DNA of 64,000 bases from Flavobacterium limicola (GTDB lineage Bacteria; Bacteroidota; Bacteroidia; Flavobacteriales; Flavobacteriaceae): assembly GCF_003634755.1 (NCBI RefSeq), contig NZ_RBXA01000001.1:868001-932000 (forward strand), written 5' to 3'. Each line of letters starts with the position of its first letter. Position 1 is the stretch's first letter. The position numbers were made by a program, and so were the translations under genes. Shown piece after piece: positions 37,984 to 46,440 of the stretch. The notes under the pieces were generated by a model. That model made no database searches. It was not told where the DNA came from and saw nothing but the letters and a program-made list of their open reading frames with translations.

Positions 37984-38529
37984 ATGAAAAGCGTATATAA
38001 AATAACACTTTTATTTGGTATAACTATTTTAGTTTCATCATGCCATAATAATGCGGCACCGAACTATCAATATTTTCCAAATATGTACGAATCAGTAGGG
38101 TATGAAACTTATGCTGAATCGAATGCATTTAAAAACGGTAAAGAAGGTCAACTTCCAGCTGAAGGAACTGTAAATAGAGGATTCGAACCTTTTGAATATG
38201 AAAATTCAACAGCGGGATATGAGTTAGCTAAAGCAAACCTTAAATCTCCTTTAGATTCTTTAAGTAGAAATCCTGAGAAAGGAAAAGAACTTTTTGAGAT
38301 TTATTGTATCAGTTGCCATGGTGCTTCTGGAAACGGTAAAGGTAAACTGGTAGAGAGAGAAAAATTCTTGGGTGTTCCTAGTTATAAAGATAGAGTTATT
38401 ACGGAAGGAAGTGTTTTTCATGTAATAACATATGGTTTGAATTCAATGGGTTCACATGCAAACCAATTGAGTGCCCAGGAACGTTGGTTAGTTACTGACT
38501 ATGTTCTGAAACTAAAAAGCGAATTATAA
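37984..38529 (+). CDS. actE: Alternative complex III subunit ActE, monoheme lipoprotein
   Basis: ActE is a small cytochrome c subunit on the periplasmic side. The 181-residue protein begins with a lipoprotein signal (ITILVSSC, with Cys near 20), so it is probably membrane-anchored by lipid. A single CxxCH site, CISCHG near 110, marks the heme domain, with a likely methionine ligand in NSMGSH. It likely accepts electrons from ActA and passes them towards the oxidase. Confidence 0.94.
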   Translation: MKSVYKITLLFGITILVSSCHNNAAPNYQYFPNMYESVGYETYAESNAFKNGKEGQLPAEGTVNRGFEPFEYENSTAGYELAKANLKSPLDSLSRNPEKGKELFEIYCISCHGASGNGKGKLVEREKFLGVPSYKDRVITEGSVFHVITYGLNSMGSHANQLSAQERWLVTDYVLKLKSEL

Positions 38530-38556
38530 TTGTTGAACAAACTGATCGTAATAGAT

Positions 38557-40032
38557 ATGTATACATTTTCAAGTAAATTAAAAACTCTTTCTTTCATCTT
38601 AATGGCCGTAGGTATATTAGGAATTGGATATGGTTTTTGGAGTGCACCAAAGGATATTCAAGAAGTTGAAACTCTTCTTGCAGCCGAAAGTCATGGTGGA
38701 CATGGCGAAGCAAAACACGAAGCTTCTGCTTCAGCTGAATCTTCGCATGAAGTTGCAGTTGGCCATGGAGAAGCTACCGAAGAGATAAAAATTGAGGAAT
38801 CTCATGGAGCTCTTGCTCCAACAGATGATACTACTAAAGTTGCTGAAGCAGCACATGCTGAAACAGTTCAATCTAAAGTAGCCGTTAAAAAAGAAGGTCA
38901 TGAGGTTAGTGAAGAGGCAGAACATACGGAACATTTAAATCATGTATTACATCAATTACAAAACAAACCTTGGTCTGCTTTGTATGTTGCTTGTATCTTC
39001 TTCATGCTTGTTTCTCTTGGGGTATTAGTTTTTTATGCAATCCAACAAGTAGCTCAAGCTGGATGGTCACCTGTTTTATTCAGAGTTATGCAAGGTATAA
39101 CTGCTTATTTACCTGTAGGTTCAGTTATCTTTTTTGTGATTTTAATTTTATGTGGGTTACATTTGAACCACCTTTTTATATGGTTAGATCCTGAAGTTGT
39201 TGCCAATGATAAATTAATTGCAAACAAGGCGGGTTATTTAAATTTTCCTTTCTGGATTATTAGAGCTGCTATATTTTTGACGGGTTGGAGTTTATACCAA
39301 TACTTCTCAAGAAAAAATTGTTTGGCACAAGATGATGCAAATGATGATCTTAACTACAAAAAGAACTTCAAGCTTTCAGCAATGTTTCTTGTGTTTTTTA
39401 TTGTATCTGAATCTATAATGTCTTGGGACTGGATAATGTCTATTGATCCACACTGGTTTAGTACTTTGTTTGGTTGGTACGTTTTTGCTAGCTTCTTTGT
39501 TAGTGCAATAACAACGATTGCTTTAGTTACTTTATACTTAAAATCTAGGGGATTTTTAGAATATGTTAATACAAGTCATATTCATGATTTAGCCAAATTC
39601 ATGTTCGGTTTTAGTGTTTTTTGGACTTATTTATGGTTTTCACAGTACATGTTGATATGGTATGCAAATATTCCTGAGGAGGTGACATATTTTATCACCA
39701 GAATAGAGTTGTACAATCTTCCATTCTTTGGAGCTGTAGTAATGAATTTTGTTTTCCCTTTATTGATCTTAATCAATACTGACTTCAAAAGGATTACTTG
39801 GGTATTAGTTATGGCAGGAGTTGTTATATTAGCAGGTCATTATATTGATTTCTTTAATATGATTATGCCGGGAACGGTAGGTGATAGATGGTTTATTGGA
39901 ATTTCAGAAATAGCATCTGTTCTTTTCTTCCTTGGATTATTTATTTATGTTGTTTTTACAGCATTAACTAAATCACCTTTGTTGCCAAAAAGAAATCCTT
40001 TCATTGAAGAAAGTAAACATTTTCATTATTAA
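38557..40032 (+). CDS. actF: Alternative complex III subunit ActF with His/Glu-rich insert
   Basis: ActF is a second quinone-binding type membrane subunit, paralogous to ActC. I start at ATG 38557 (491 residues); a TTG at 38530 directly after the actE stop would add nine. After one membrane span it has an unusual acidic, His- and Ala-rich segment (about 40-130) with repeated GHGE, SHGG and HAE-type clusters, then about nine more spans. The core keeps the family pattern, for example SWDWIMSIDPHWFSTLFGWY. The insert is discussed as a finding. Confidence 0.94.
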   Translation: MYTFSSKLKTLSFILMAVGILGIGYGFWSAPKDIQEVETLLAAESHGGHGEAKHEASASAESSHEVAVGHGEATEEIKIEESHGALAPTDDTTKVAEAAHAETVQSKVAVKKEGHEVSEEAEHTEHLNHVLHQLQNKPWSALYVACIFFMLVSLGVLVFYAIQQVAQAGWSPVLFRVMQGITAYLPVGSVIFFVILILCGLHLNHLFIWLDPEVVANDKLIANKAGYLNFPFWIIRAAIFLTGWSLYQYFSRKNCLAQDDANDDLNYKKNFKLSAMFLVFFIVSESIMSWDWIMSIDPHWFSTLFGWYVFASFFVSAITTIALVTLYLKSRGFLEYVNTSHIHDLAKFMFGFSVFWTYLWFSQYMLIWYANIPEEVTYFITRIELYNLPFFGAVVMNFVFPLLILINTDFKRITWVLVMAGVVILAGHYIDFFNMIMPGTVGDRWFIGISEIASVLFFLGLFIYVVFTALTKSPLLPKRNPFIEESKHFHY

Positions 40033-40051
40033 TATTTAAAGAAAAAAACAG

Positions 40052-41209
40052 ATGACAAGTTTGTTGGTAATTATAGTTTTAGTTTTATTAGCTGTTGCTT
40101 TATGGCAATTGACTAAAATATTCGACCTAACGCAAGTTGGATCCAATTCAGATAGTTCAGAAATAGCTACGGATAATGATAATAACGTTCAAGGTTATTT
40201 AATGTTTGGTTTTCTAGCTTTCATTTACATTTTTTCAATTTACGGATTGTTTAAATGGGGGCCGCTAGTTCTTCACACACCTGCTTCTGCTCATGGTGGA
40301 GAAGTGGATAATTTAATGAACATCACATGGGTGCTTATTTTTATTGTTCAAGCTATAACTCAAGTTTTATTGCATTATTTTGCCTTCAAATACAGAGGTA
40401 AAAAGGATCAAAAAGCACTTTACTTTGCTGATAATAATAAATTAGAGGCAATTTGGAGCGTTATCCCAGCGGTTGTTTTGGCAGGATTGATTTTATATGG
40501 TCTTTATGCATGGACAAATATTATGTTTGTTGATGAAGATGAAGATACCATTGTAATAGAATTGTATGCACAACAATTTAATTGGAAAGCAAGATACTCA
40601 GGTGAAGATAATGTGCTAGGAAAGGCTAATGTTAGGTTTATTGAAGGTGCCAATTCAGTTGGAGTTGATTTAGCGGATCCATATGCTCAAGATGACATTG
40701 TTGTAACGGAGTTGCATATCCCAAAAGGTAAAAAAATACTTTTTAAAATGCGTTCTCAAGATGTTTTGCATTCAGCTTATATGCCTCACTTTAGAGCTCA
40801 AATGAATTGTGTTCCAGGTATGGTTACTCAATTTGCATTTGAACCTATTTACACTACAGCAGAATATAGAGAATTACCTTTTATGGTAGAGAAAGTTGCT
40901 AACATTAATGCTTTAAGATCTAAAAAAAGCATTGGATTAGTAGCTAAGGGAGAAACTGCTCTAGATCCTTACACATTTGATTACTTATTGCTTTGTAACA
41001 AAATTTGTGGAGCATCACACTATAACATGCAAATGAAAATTATTGTAGATACACCTGAAGACTATAAAGCATGGTTGAAAGACAAGGCAACAATCGTAAA
41101 TGAGGTAAAAGCTGCAATGGCTGAACCTGCTGCTGCTGATGGAGCATCTGGTACAGATTCTACAAAAACAAAAGATACTGCAGTGGTTTCCGTAATGGCA
41201 ATGAAATAA
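40052..41209 (+). CDS. coxB: Cytochrome c oxidase subunit II
   Basis: Subunit II receives electrons at the binuclear CuA centre. The 385-residue protein has three predicted membrane spans in its first 160 residues and a CuA domain after them. Ligands are visible in HSAYMPHFRAQMN and in CNKICGASHYNM (two Cys, His, Met). The residue between the cysteines that is usually Glu is Lys here. A Ser/Thr/Ala-rich tail follows. No CxxCH site is present, so this is not a heme-fused caa3 subunit II. It lies directly after actF. Confidence 0.96.
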   Translation: MTSLLVIIVLVLLAVALWQLTKIFDLTQVGSNSDSSEIATDNDNNVQGYLMFGFLAFIYIFSIYGLFKWGPLVLHTPASAHGGEVDNLMNITWVLIFIVQAITQVLLHYFAFKYRGKKDQKALYFADNNKLEAIWSVIPAVVLAGLILYGLYAWTNIMFVDEDEDTIVIELYAQQFNWKARYSGEDNVLGKANVRFIEGANSVGVDLADPYAQDDIVVTELHIPKGKKILFKMRSQDVLHSAYMPHFRAQMNCVPGMVTQFAFEPIYTTAEYRELPFMVEKVANINALRSKKSIGLVAKGETALDPYTFDYLLLCNKICGASHYNMQMKIIVDTPEDYKAWLKDKATIVNEVKAAMAEPAAADGASGTDSTKTKDTAVVSVMAMK

Positions 41210-41237
41210 TTAATAAGAAAATTTAAAGTAAACATAT

Positions 41238-43034
41238 ATGTCAGCAGAAGGTCACGATCACGCAATGGATCACGAACACGAACATCATCATAAAGACACT
41301 TTTATTACTAAATATATTTTTAGTATTGATCACAAAATGATTGCTAAACAATACCTTATTACTGGTATTATTATGGGGATTATTGGTGTAGGAATGTCTA
41401 TGCTTTTTAGAATGCAATTAGCTTGGCCAGAAGAGTCTTTTAAAATTTTTAATATTTTATTAGGTGATAAATTTGCTCCTAACGGAGTTATGGCTAATGA
41501 TATTTATCTGGCTTTAGTCACGATACACGGAACAATTATGGTGTTCTTTGTGCTAACAGCCGCTTTAAGTGGTACATTTAGTAACTTGTTGATACCGCTT
41601 CAGATTGGTGCTCGAGATATGGCATCCGGTTTTATGAATATGATTTCATATTGGTTGTTTTTCTTGTCAAGTATTATTATGATAGGTTCTCTTTTTGTTG
41701 AAGCTGGACCAGCTTCCTCAGGTTGGACAATTTATCCTCCATTAAGTGCTTTACCACAAGCTATTCCTGGTTCTGGAATGGGAATGACTTTATGGTTGGT
41801 TTCTATGGCTATTTTTATCGCCTCCTCTTTAATGGGATCTTTGAATTATGTAGTTACGGTTATTAATTTGAGAACAAAAGGGATGTCTATGACAAGATTG
41901 CCACTTACAATTTGGGCTTTCTTTGTTACAGCTATTATTGGTATTGTATCTTTCCCGGTTTTATTATCTGCTGCTTTATTATTGATTTTTGATAGAAGTT
42001 TTGGTACCTCTTTCTTTTTGTCTGATATCTATATCGCTGGTGAAGTTTTACATTATCAAGGTGGTTCTCCAGTTTTATTTGAGCACTTATTTTGGTTCTT
42101 AGGGCATCCTGAAGTTTACATTGTTTTATTGCCTGCGTTAGGTATTACCTCTGAAGTAATAGCAACAAATTCACGTAAACCTATTTTTGGATACAGAGCG
42201 ATGATTATGTCTATTATTGCTATAGCATTTTTGTCTACAATTGTTTGGGGTCACCATATGTTTATTTCAGGTATGAATCCTTTTTTAGGTTCCGTATTTA
42301 CATTTACAACATTATTAATTGCTATTCCATCGGCTGTAAAAGCATTTAATTATATCACGACTCTTTGGAAAGGTAACTTACAGTTAAATCCAGCCATGTT
42401 GTTTTCAATTGGTTTAGTGTCTACATTTATTACAGGTGGTTTAACAGGAATTATTCTTGGAGATAGTACTTTGGATATTAATGTTCACGATACGTATTTT
42501 GTAGTTGCTCACTTTCACCTGGTAATGGGTATTTCTGCTCTATACGGTATGTTTGCGGGTATTTATCACTGGTTTCCAAAATTGTTTGGTAGAATGTTGA
42601 ATAAAAACTTAGGTTATGTTCACTTTTGGGTAACAGCAGTATGTGCTTATGGTGTATTTTTTCCAATGCATTTTATAGGTTTAGCTGGTTTACCAAGACG
42701 TTATTATACCAACACGAATTTTCCATTATTTGACGATTTACAAAATGTAAATGTTCTTATTACAGTCTTTGCTTTAATTGGAGGTGCCTTTCAATTGGTC
42801 TTCTTATATAACTTCTTTAGTAGCATTTTCTACGGTAAAAAAGCAGTGCAAAATCCATGGAAATCTAATACACTAGAATGGACTACTCCGGTAGAACATA
42901 TACATGGGAACTGGCCAGGAGAAATTCCAGAAGTACACCGTTGGCCTTATGACTACAGTAATCCTGCACATGATGTAGATTTTGTACCTCAAACGGTTCC
43001 AATGAAAGAAGGTGAGGAAGTATTACACCACTAA
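41238..43034 (+). CDS. coxA: Cytochrome c oxidase subunit I
   Basis: Subunit I holds heme a and the heme a3-CuB oxygen-reducing site and pumps protons. The 598-residue protein has about twelve spans and the expected ligands: TIHGTIM (heme a), GHPEVY with the His-Tyr cross-link and D-channel Glu, WGHHMF (CuB), and VAHFHLVMG (hemes). The N-terminus is very rich in His (DHAMDHEHEHHHKD). Subunits III and IV are not in this window. It ends the act-cox operon and is followed by a terminator. Confidence 0.97.
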   Translation: MSAEGHDHAMDHEHEHHHKDTFITKYIFSIDHKMIAKQYLITGIIMGIIGVGMSMLFRMQLAWPEESFKIFNILLGDKFAPNGVMANDIYLALVTIHGTIMVFFVLTAALSGTFSNLLIPLQIGARDMASGFMNMISYWLFFLSSIIMIGSLFVEAGPASSGWTIYPPLSALPQAIPGSGMGMTLWLVSMAIFIASSLMGSLNYVVTVINLRTKGMSMTRLPLTIWAFFVTAIIGIVSFPVLLSAALLLIFDRSFGTSFFLSDIYIAGEVLHYQGGSPVLFEHLFWFLGHPEVYIVLLPALGITSEVIATNSRKPIFGYRAMIMSIIAIAFLSTIVWGHHMFISGMNPFLGSVFTFTTLLIAIPSAVKAFNYITTLWKGNLQLNPAMLFSIGLVSTFITGGLTGIILGDSTLDINVHDTYFVVAHFHLVMGISALYGMFAGIYHWFPKLFGRMLNKNLGYVHFWVTAVCAYGVFFPMHFIGLAGLPRRYYTNTNFPLFDDLQNVNVLITVFALIGGAFQLVFLYNFFSSIFYGKKAVQNPWKSNTLEWTTPVEHIHGNWPGEIPEVHRWPYDYSNPAHDVDFVPQTVPMKEGEEVLHH

Positions 43035-43042
43035 ATTACAAC

Positions 43043-43075
43043 AAAAGTCTCTACTAATGTAGAGACTTTTTTTTT
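43043..43075 (+). terminator. Terminator after coxA
   Basis: AAAAGTCTCTAC (43043-43054) pairs perfectly with GTAGAGACTTTT (43059-43070) around TAAT, then TTTTT. Confidence 0.95.
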
Positions 43076-43177
43076 GTGCTCTTATTTCTGCTTTTCAAAG
43101 AACTATTCTTTCACATGGCATCGTTTTTAATTTTTATTTCATTTAAATTTAAAAATTATATTTTGAAATTGCTTTGC

Positions 43178-43185
43178 TATCTTTG
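43178..43185 (+). promoter_or_regulatory. ruvB promoter box close to the start codon
   Basis: TATCTTTG matches TAnnTTTG exactly and ends only four bases before the ruvB ATG at 43190. The start of transcription would therefore fall at or near the A of the start codon, giving a leaderless mRNA. A properly spaced -33 TTG is missing. Confidence 0.5.
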
Positions 43186-43189
43186 TTAC

Positions 43190-44212
43190 ATGAATGAAAA
43201 TTTAGACCCAACATCAAACGGATACAATTCGGAAGAGCTTGATCTTGAAAAAAAATTAAGACCACTTTCTTTTGACGATTTTGCTGGACAAGATCAAATA
43301 TTGGAAAACTTGAAAGTCTTTGTACAAGCTGCCAATCAAAGAAATGAAGCGCTTGATCATACCCTTTTTCATGGTCCTCCTGGTTTAGGGAAAACTACTT
43401 TGGCTAATATTCTTGCTAATGAACTTCAAGTCGGAATCAAGATTACTTCCGGTCCTGTATTGGATAAACCCGGAGATTTAGCAGGTTTATTGACTAATCT
43501 GGAGGAAAGAGATGTTTTGTTTATTGATGAAATCCATCGCTTGAGTCCCATTGTTGAAGAATATTTGTATTCTGCCATGGAGGATTTCAAAATTGATATC
43601 ATGATTGAATCTGGACCAAATGCAAGAACTGTTCAGATTAACCTTAACCCTTTTACTTTAATTGGTGCAACTACACGTTCTGGGCTGTTAACTGCACCTA
43701 TGAGAGCCCGTTTTGGTATATCATCCCGTTTGCAATATTATACAACGGAGTTATTAACAACGATAGTAGAGAGAAGTGCTGCCATTTTTAAAATGCCAAT
43801 TACTATGGAAGCTGCTATCGAAATTGCAGGGCGAAGTAGGGGAACACCTCGTATCGCAAATGCTTTATTGCGCCGTGTTCGTGATTTTGCACAAATAAAA
43901 GGAAATGGTAAAATTGACATTGAAATTGCACGTTATGCGCTAAAAGCATTAAATGTCGATGCTCATGGATTGGATGAAATGGACAATAAAATACTTACCA
44001 CAATTATTGAAAAATTCAAAGGAGGTCCAGTAGGTTTGTCAACTTTGGCTACAGCCGTGTCAGAAAGTAGTGAAACAATCGAGGAAGTCTATGAGCCGTT
44101 TCTTATACAAGAAGGATTTATCATGAGAACTCCTAGAGGACGTGAAGTTACAGACAAAGCCTATAAACATTTAGGGAAATTAAATACAAATATTCAAGGC
44201 GGATTGTTTTAA
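43190..44212 (+). CDS. ruvB: Holliday junction DNA helicase RuvB
   Basis: RuvB is the AAA+ motor that, with RuvA, drives branch migration of Holliday junctions. I place the start at ATG 43190, giving 340 residues and the normal N-terminus; longer open frame upstream is not conserved-looking. Present are Walker [10 protein letters not shown], Walker [10 protein letters not shown], sensor 1 GATTRSG and the sensor 2 arginine finger region [16 protein letters not shown], followed by the winged-helix domain. ruvA is encoded separately at 55703-56284. Confidence 0.97.
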   Translation: MNENLDPTSNGYNSEELDLEKKLRPLSFDDFAGQDQILENLKVFVQAANQRNEALDHTLFHGPPGLGKTTLANILANELQVGIKITSGPVLDKPGDLAGLLTNLEERDVLFIDEIHRLSPIVEEYLYSAMEDFKIDIMIESGPNARTVQINLNPFTLIGATTRSGLLTAPMRARFGISSRLQYYTTELLTTIVERSAAIFKMPITMEAAIEIAGRSRGTPRIANALLRRVRDFAQIKGNGKIDIEIARYALKALNVDAHGLDEMDNKILTTIIEKFKGGPVGLSTLATAVSESSETIEEVYEPFLIQEGFIMRTPRGREVTDKAYKHLGKLNTNIQGGLF

Positions 44213-44217
44213 TTTTT

Positions 44218-44300
44218 GGAGCTATTTCCTGCTGTACGCTTTATCTTTTCCGGCTTAAAGAAAGCCAGAAAAGGATGCCGCTTCCATCAGGGCTAGTTTG
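44218..44300. repeat. Dispersed intergenic repeat between ruvB and queG
   Basis: The text starts GGAGCTATTTCCTGCTGTAC and ends AGGATGCCGCTTCCATCAGG then GGCTAG. In between, CTTTTCCGGCTT and AAAGCCAGAAAAG form a hairpin. I recall very similar copies between genes across Flavobacterium genomes, with a variable inner hairpin, so I call it a repeat family member. It has no coding capacity and is GC-richer than its surroundings. It lies directly after the ruvB stop. Confidence 0.65.
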
Positions 44301-44332
44301 AATAAGCTATTAATTTTATTTTCCGGGTCATA

Positions 44333-45250
44333 ATTCAAAAATCTAAATACACTGAGTTCATTAAATCTGAAGCTAAACGCCTCGGTTTTTTGTCATGTGG
44401 TATTTCCAAAGCAGAGTTTTTGGAGCAAGAAGCGCCACGATTAGAAAACTGGTTGAATGAAAATAGAAACGGCCAAATGGCTTACATGGAAAACCATTTT
44501 GACAAACGTTTAAATCCAACGTTACTAGTTGATGATGCCAGAAGTGTCGTCTCGCTTCTGTTGAATTATTATCCGGAACAACTTCAAAATTCAGATGCTT
44601 ATAAAATCTCAAAATATGCTTACGGTGAAGATTACCATTTTGTGATTAAGGAAAAGTTGAAAGAATTTTTGTTTTCCATTCAGTCAACTATCGGGGAAGT
44701 TTCAGGACGTGCGTTTGTTGATTCTGCGCCGGTGCTCGATAAAGCTTGGGCTGCAAAAAGTGGTTTGGGCTGGATTGGGAAAAACAGTAATTTGTTGACT
44801 CAAAAGGTAGGTTCTTTTTACTTTATTGCGGAACTTATTATAGATTTAGATTTAGATTATGACAATGCTACTACGGATCATTGTGGTACTTGTACAGCTT
44901 GTATAGATGCTTGTCCAACGGAAGCAATTGTCGCACCTTATATTGTTGACGGTAGTAAATGCATTTCTTATTTTACTATAGAACTAAAAGAAAATATCCC
45001 ACAGGAAATGAATGGGAAATTTGACGATTGGGCCTTTGGTTGTGATGTTTGTCAAGATGTGTGTCCCTGGAATAAGTTTTCGAAACCACACAATGAACCT
45101 CTCTTTAATTCAAATTCAGAATTGCTTTCAATGTCCAAAAAAGATTGGAGAGAAATCACAGAAGAGACTTTTAAAGAAGTGTTTAAAAATTCGCCTCTGA
45201 AAAGAGCCAAGTTTCAAGGAATCAAAAGGAACATTGATTTTTTACAATAG
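44333..45250 (+). CDS. queG: Epoxyqueuosine reductase, non-standard start
   Basis: QueG reduces epoxyqueuosine to queuosine in tRNA, using a cobalamin cofactor and two 4Fe-4S clusters. The cluster motifs [14 protein letters not shown] and [10 protein letters not shown] are intact, and the rest of the protein matches the family. The frame continues upstream of the first TTG (44390) into conserved-looking residues [16 protein letters not shown], back to a stop at 44303. No ATG, GTG or TTG lies there; the natural start position holds ATA (44330) or ATT (44333). From ATT the protein has 305 residues, the normal length. ATT start is my choice; see findings. Confidence 0.85.
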   Translation: MQKSKYTEFIKSEAKRLGFLSCGISKAEFLEQEAPRLENWLNENRNGQMAYMENHFDKRLNPTLLVDDARSVVSLLLNYYPEQLQNSDAYKISKYAYGEDYHFVIKEKLKEFLFSIQSTIGEVSGRAFVDSAPVLDKAWAAKSGLGWIGKNSNLLTQKVGSFYFIAELIIDLDLDYDNATTDHCGTCTACIDACPTEAIVAPYIVDGSKCISYFTIELKENIPQEMNGKFDDWAFGCDVCQDVCPWNKFSKPHNEPLFNSNSELLSMSKKDWREITEETFKEVFKNSPLKRAKFQGIKRNIDFLQ

Positions 45251-45253
45251 ACG

Positions 45254-46282
45254 CTATTTTTTTTTAAAAGTAGATTCTCTTGCTATTACTTTTGTTTCGA
45301 GTTCTATAGTTCTAGGTGTAAAATGAATTTCTTTTTTGTGACAATTCATTTCTTCTAATAATAATTTAAAAGAAGTTACTCCCATTTCATGACTTGGTTG
45401 GTCAACTGTACTAAGTTTAGGAGTTAGTACTTGAGACATAAACCAATTACTAAAGCCTATTACGGCTACTTGTTCCGGAATTTTAATTCCTATATCATTA
45501 AAATAGGAAAGTACTCCTACAGCAACAAGATCTGTAATGGCAAATATTCCTTCAACATCAGAATGGTCAGCCATTATTTGTTTTGCAAAATCTATTCCCT
45601 CTTGAAAAGTTACTTTTTCACACGTATAGACTAGAGAAGCATCAAAGGGGATGTTATTCATTTCTAACGCTTTTTTATAACCAATAAAACGGTCAATGGC
45701 ATTTTGAGGATTTAAGGGGCCTCTTATATGAGCAATTTTTCGGTAGCCGTTATCTATTAAATGCTGAACCGCATTTCTGGCGGCAATTTGATCGTTAATA
45801 ACGACCTTAGAACTATGAATCAACTTTGCAATTTTGTCAAATTGCACAAACGGGATCTTACGTGCTATAATTTCCTTAAGATGGCTGTCATCATTAGATT
45901 CGTTAGAGAGAGAAATAATTATTCCATCTACTCTTTTATTAATTAGTAAAGCGACCTGTTTTTTTTCTAATTCTAACGATTCATTCGATTGTAGAATGAT
46001 AACTAGGTAGCCGTTTTTTTCAGCTTCAGCAACAATCCCATTTATTACATTTGAAAAAAAATGATGTACGATTTCGGGAATAATTAAGCCGATAGTTTTT
46101 GATTCTTTTGTTCTTAGATTGACAGCAAAAGAATTAGGGCTGTAGTTGAGTTTTTTTGCTAATGAAATTACCGCGTCTTTAGTTTTTAAACTAACGTCTG
46201 GATAGTCTTTTAATGCTTTCGAAACTGTGGTAATTGATATGCCTAGTTTTTCTGCAATTTCTTTAAGAGTAGCTTCTTTCAT
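45254..46282 (-). CDS. LacI/GalR-family regulator of the adjacent sugar locus
   Basis: The 342-residue protein has a LacI-type helix-turn-helix (TLKEIAEKLGISITTVSKAL, about 5-24), a hinge with SFAVNLRTKESKTIGLIIP, and a sugar-binding sensor domain ending in VARESTF-like residues (IARESTFKKK). It is divergent from the TonB receptor gene, with two strong palindromes between them, so it almost surely controls this locus and itself. The inducer is probably sucrose, fructose or a related fructoside, judged from neighbours only. The stop lies 3 bp from the convergent queG stop. Confidence 0.93.
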   Translation of the reverse strand: MKEATLKEIAEKLGISITTVSKALKDYPDVSLKTKDAVISLAKKLNYSPNSFAVNLRTKESKTIGLIIPEIVHHFFSNVINGIVAEAEKNGYLVIILQSNESLELEKKQVALLINKRVDGIIISLSNESNDDSHLKEIIARKIPFVQFDKIAKLIHSSKVVINDQIAARNAVQHLIDNGYRKIAHIRGPLNPQNAIDRFIGYKKALEMNNIPFDASLVYTCEKVTFQEGIDFAKQIMADHSDVEGIFAITDLVAVGVLSYFNDIGIKIPEQVAVIGFSNWFMSQVLTPKLSTVDQPSHEMGVTSFKLLLEEMNCHKKEIHFTPRTIELETKVIARESTFKKK

Positions 46283-46286
46283 GAGA

Positions 46287-46316
46287 CAAATATGGTAAAA
46301 TATTTTTTTATATCAA
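46287..46316 (-). promoter_or_regulatory. Probable promoter of the LacI-type gene, leaderless
   Basis: On the minus strand TTG (46316-46314), exactly 19 bases, then CATATTTG (46294-46287), one mismatch to TAnnTTTG. The start of transcription would fall at or next to the A of the start codon (46282). The operators lie just upstream of the -33 TTG. Confidence 0.6.
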
Positions 46317-46318
46317 AT

Positions 46319-46352
46319 CGAAAACGTTTTCGGTATTTCGAAAACGTTTTCG
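46319..46352. promoter_or_regulatory. Paired LacI-family operators
   Basis: CGAAAACGTTTTCG is a perfect 14-bp palindrome found twice, at 46319-46332 and 46339-46352. The central AACGTT with flanking CG halves is the classic LacI/GalR operator type. Centres are 20 bp apart, so both sites face the same side of the helix. They lie between the divergent regulator and receptor genes. Confidence 0.9.
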
Positions 46353-46387
46353 ATTGTGTTATTCATTATTTTATTTCTTTATAATTA

Positions 46388-46395
46388 TATATTTG
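46388..46395 (+). promoter_or_regulatory. Probable promoter of the TonB receptor gene
   Basis: TATATTTG is an exact TAnnTTTG match 45 bases ahead of the start codon. The operators end 35 bases upstream of it. No clear -33 TTG is seen. Confidence 0.5.
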
Positions 46396-46440
46396 ATAAT
46401 AAAACTAATAAAAATTTATTAACTAAATTATTTCAAAACC

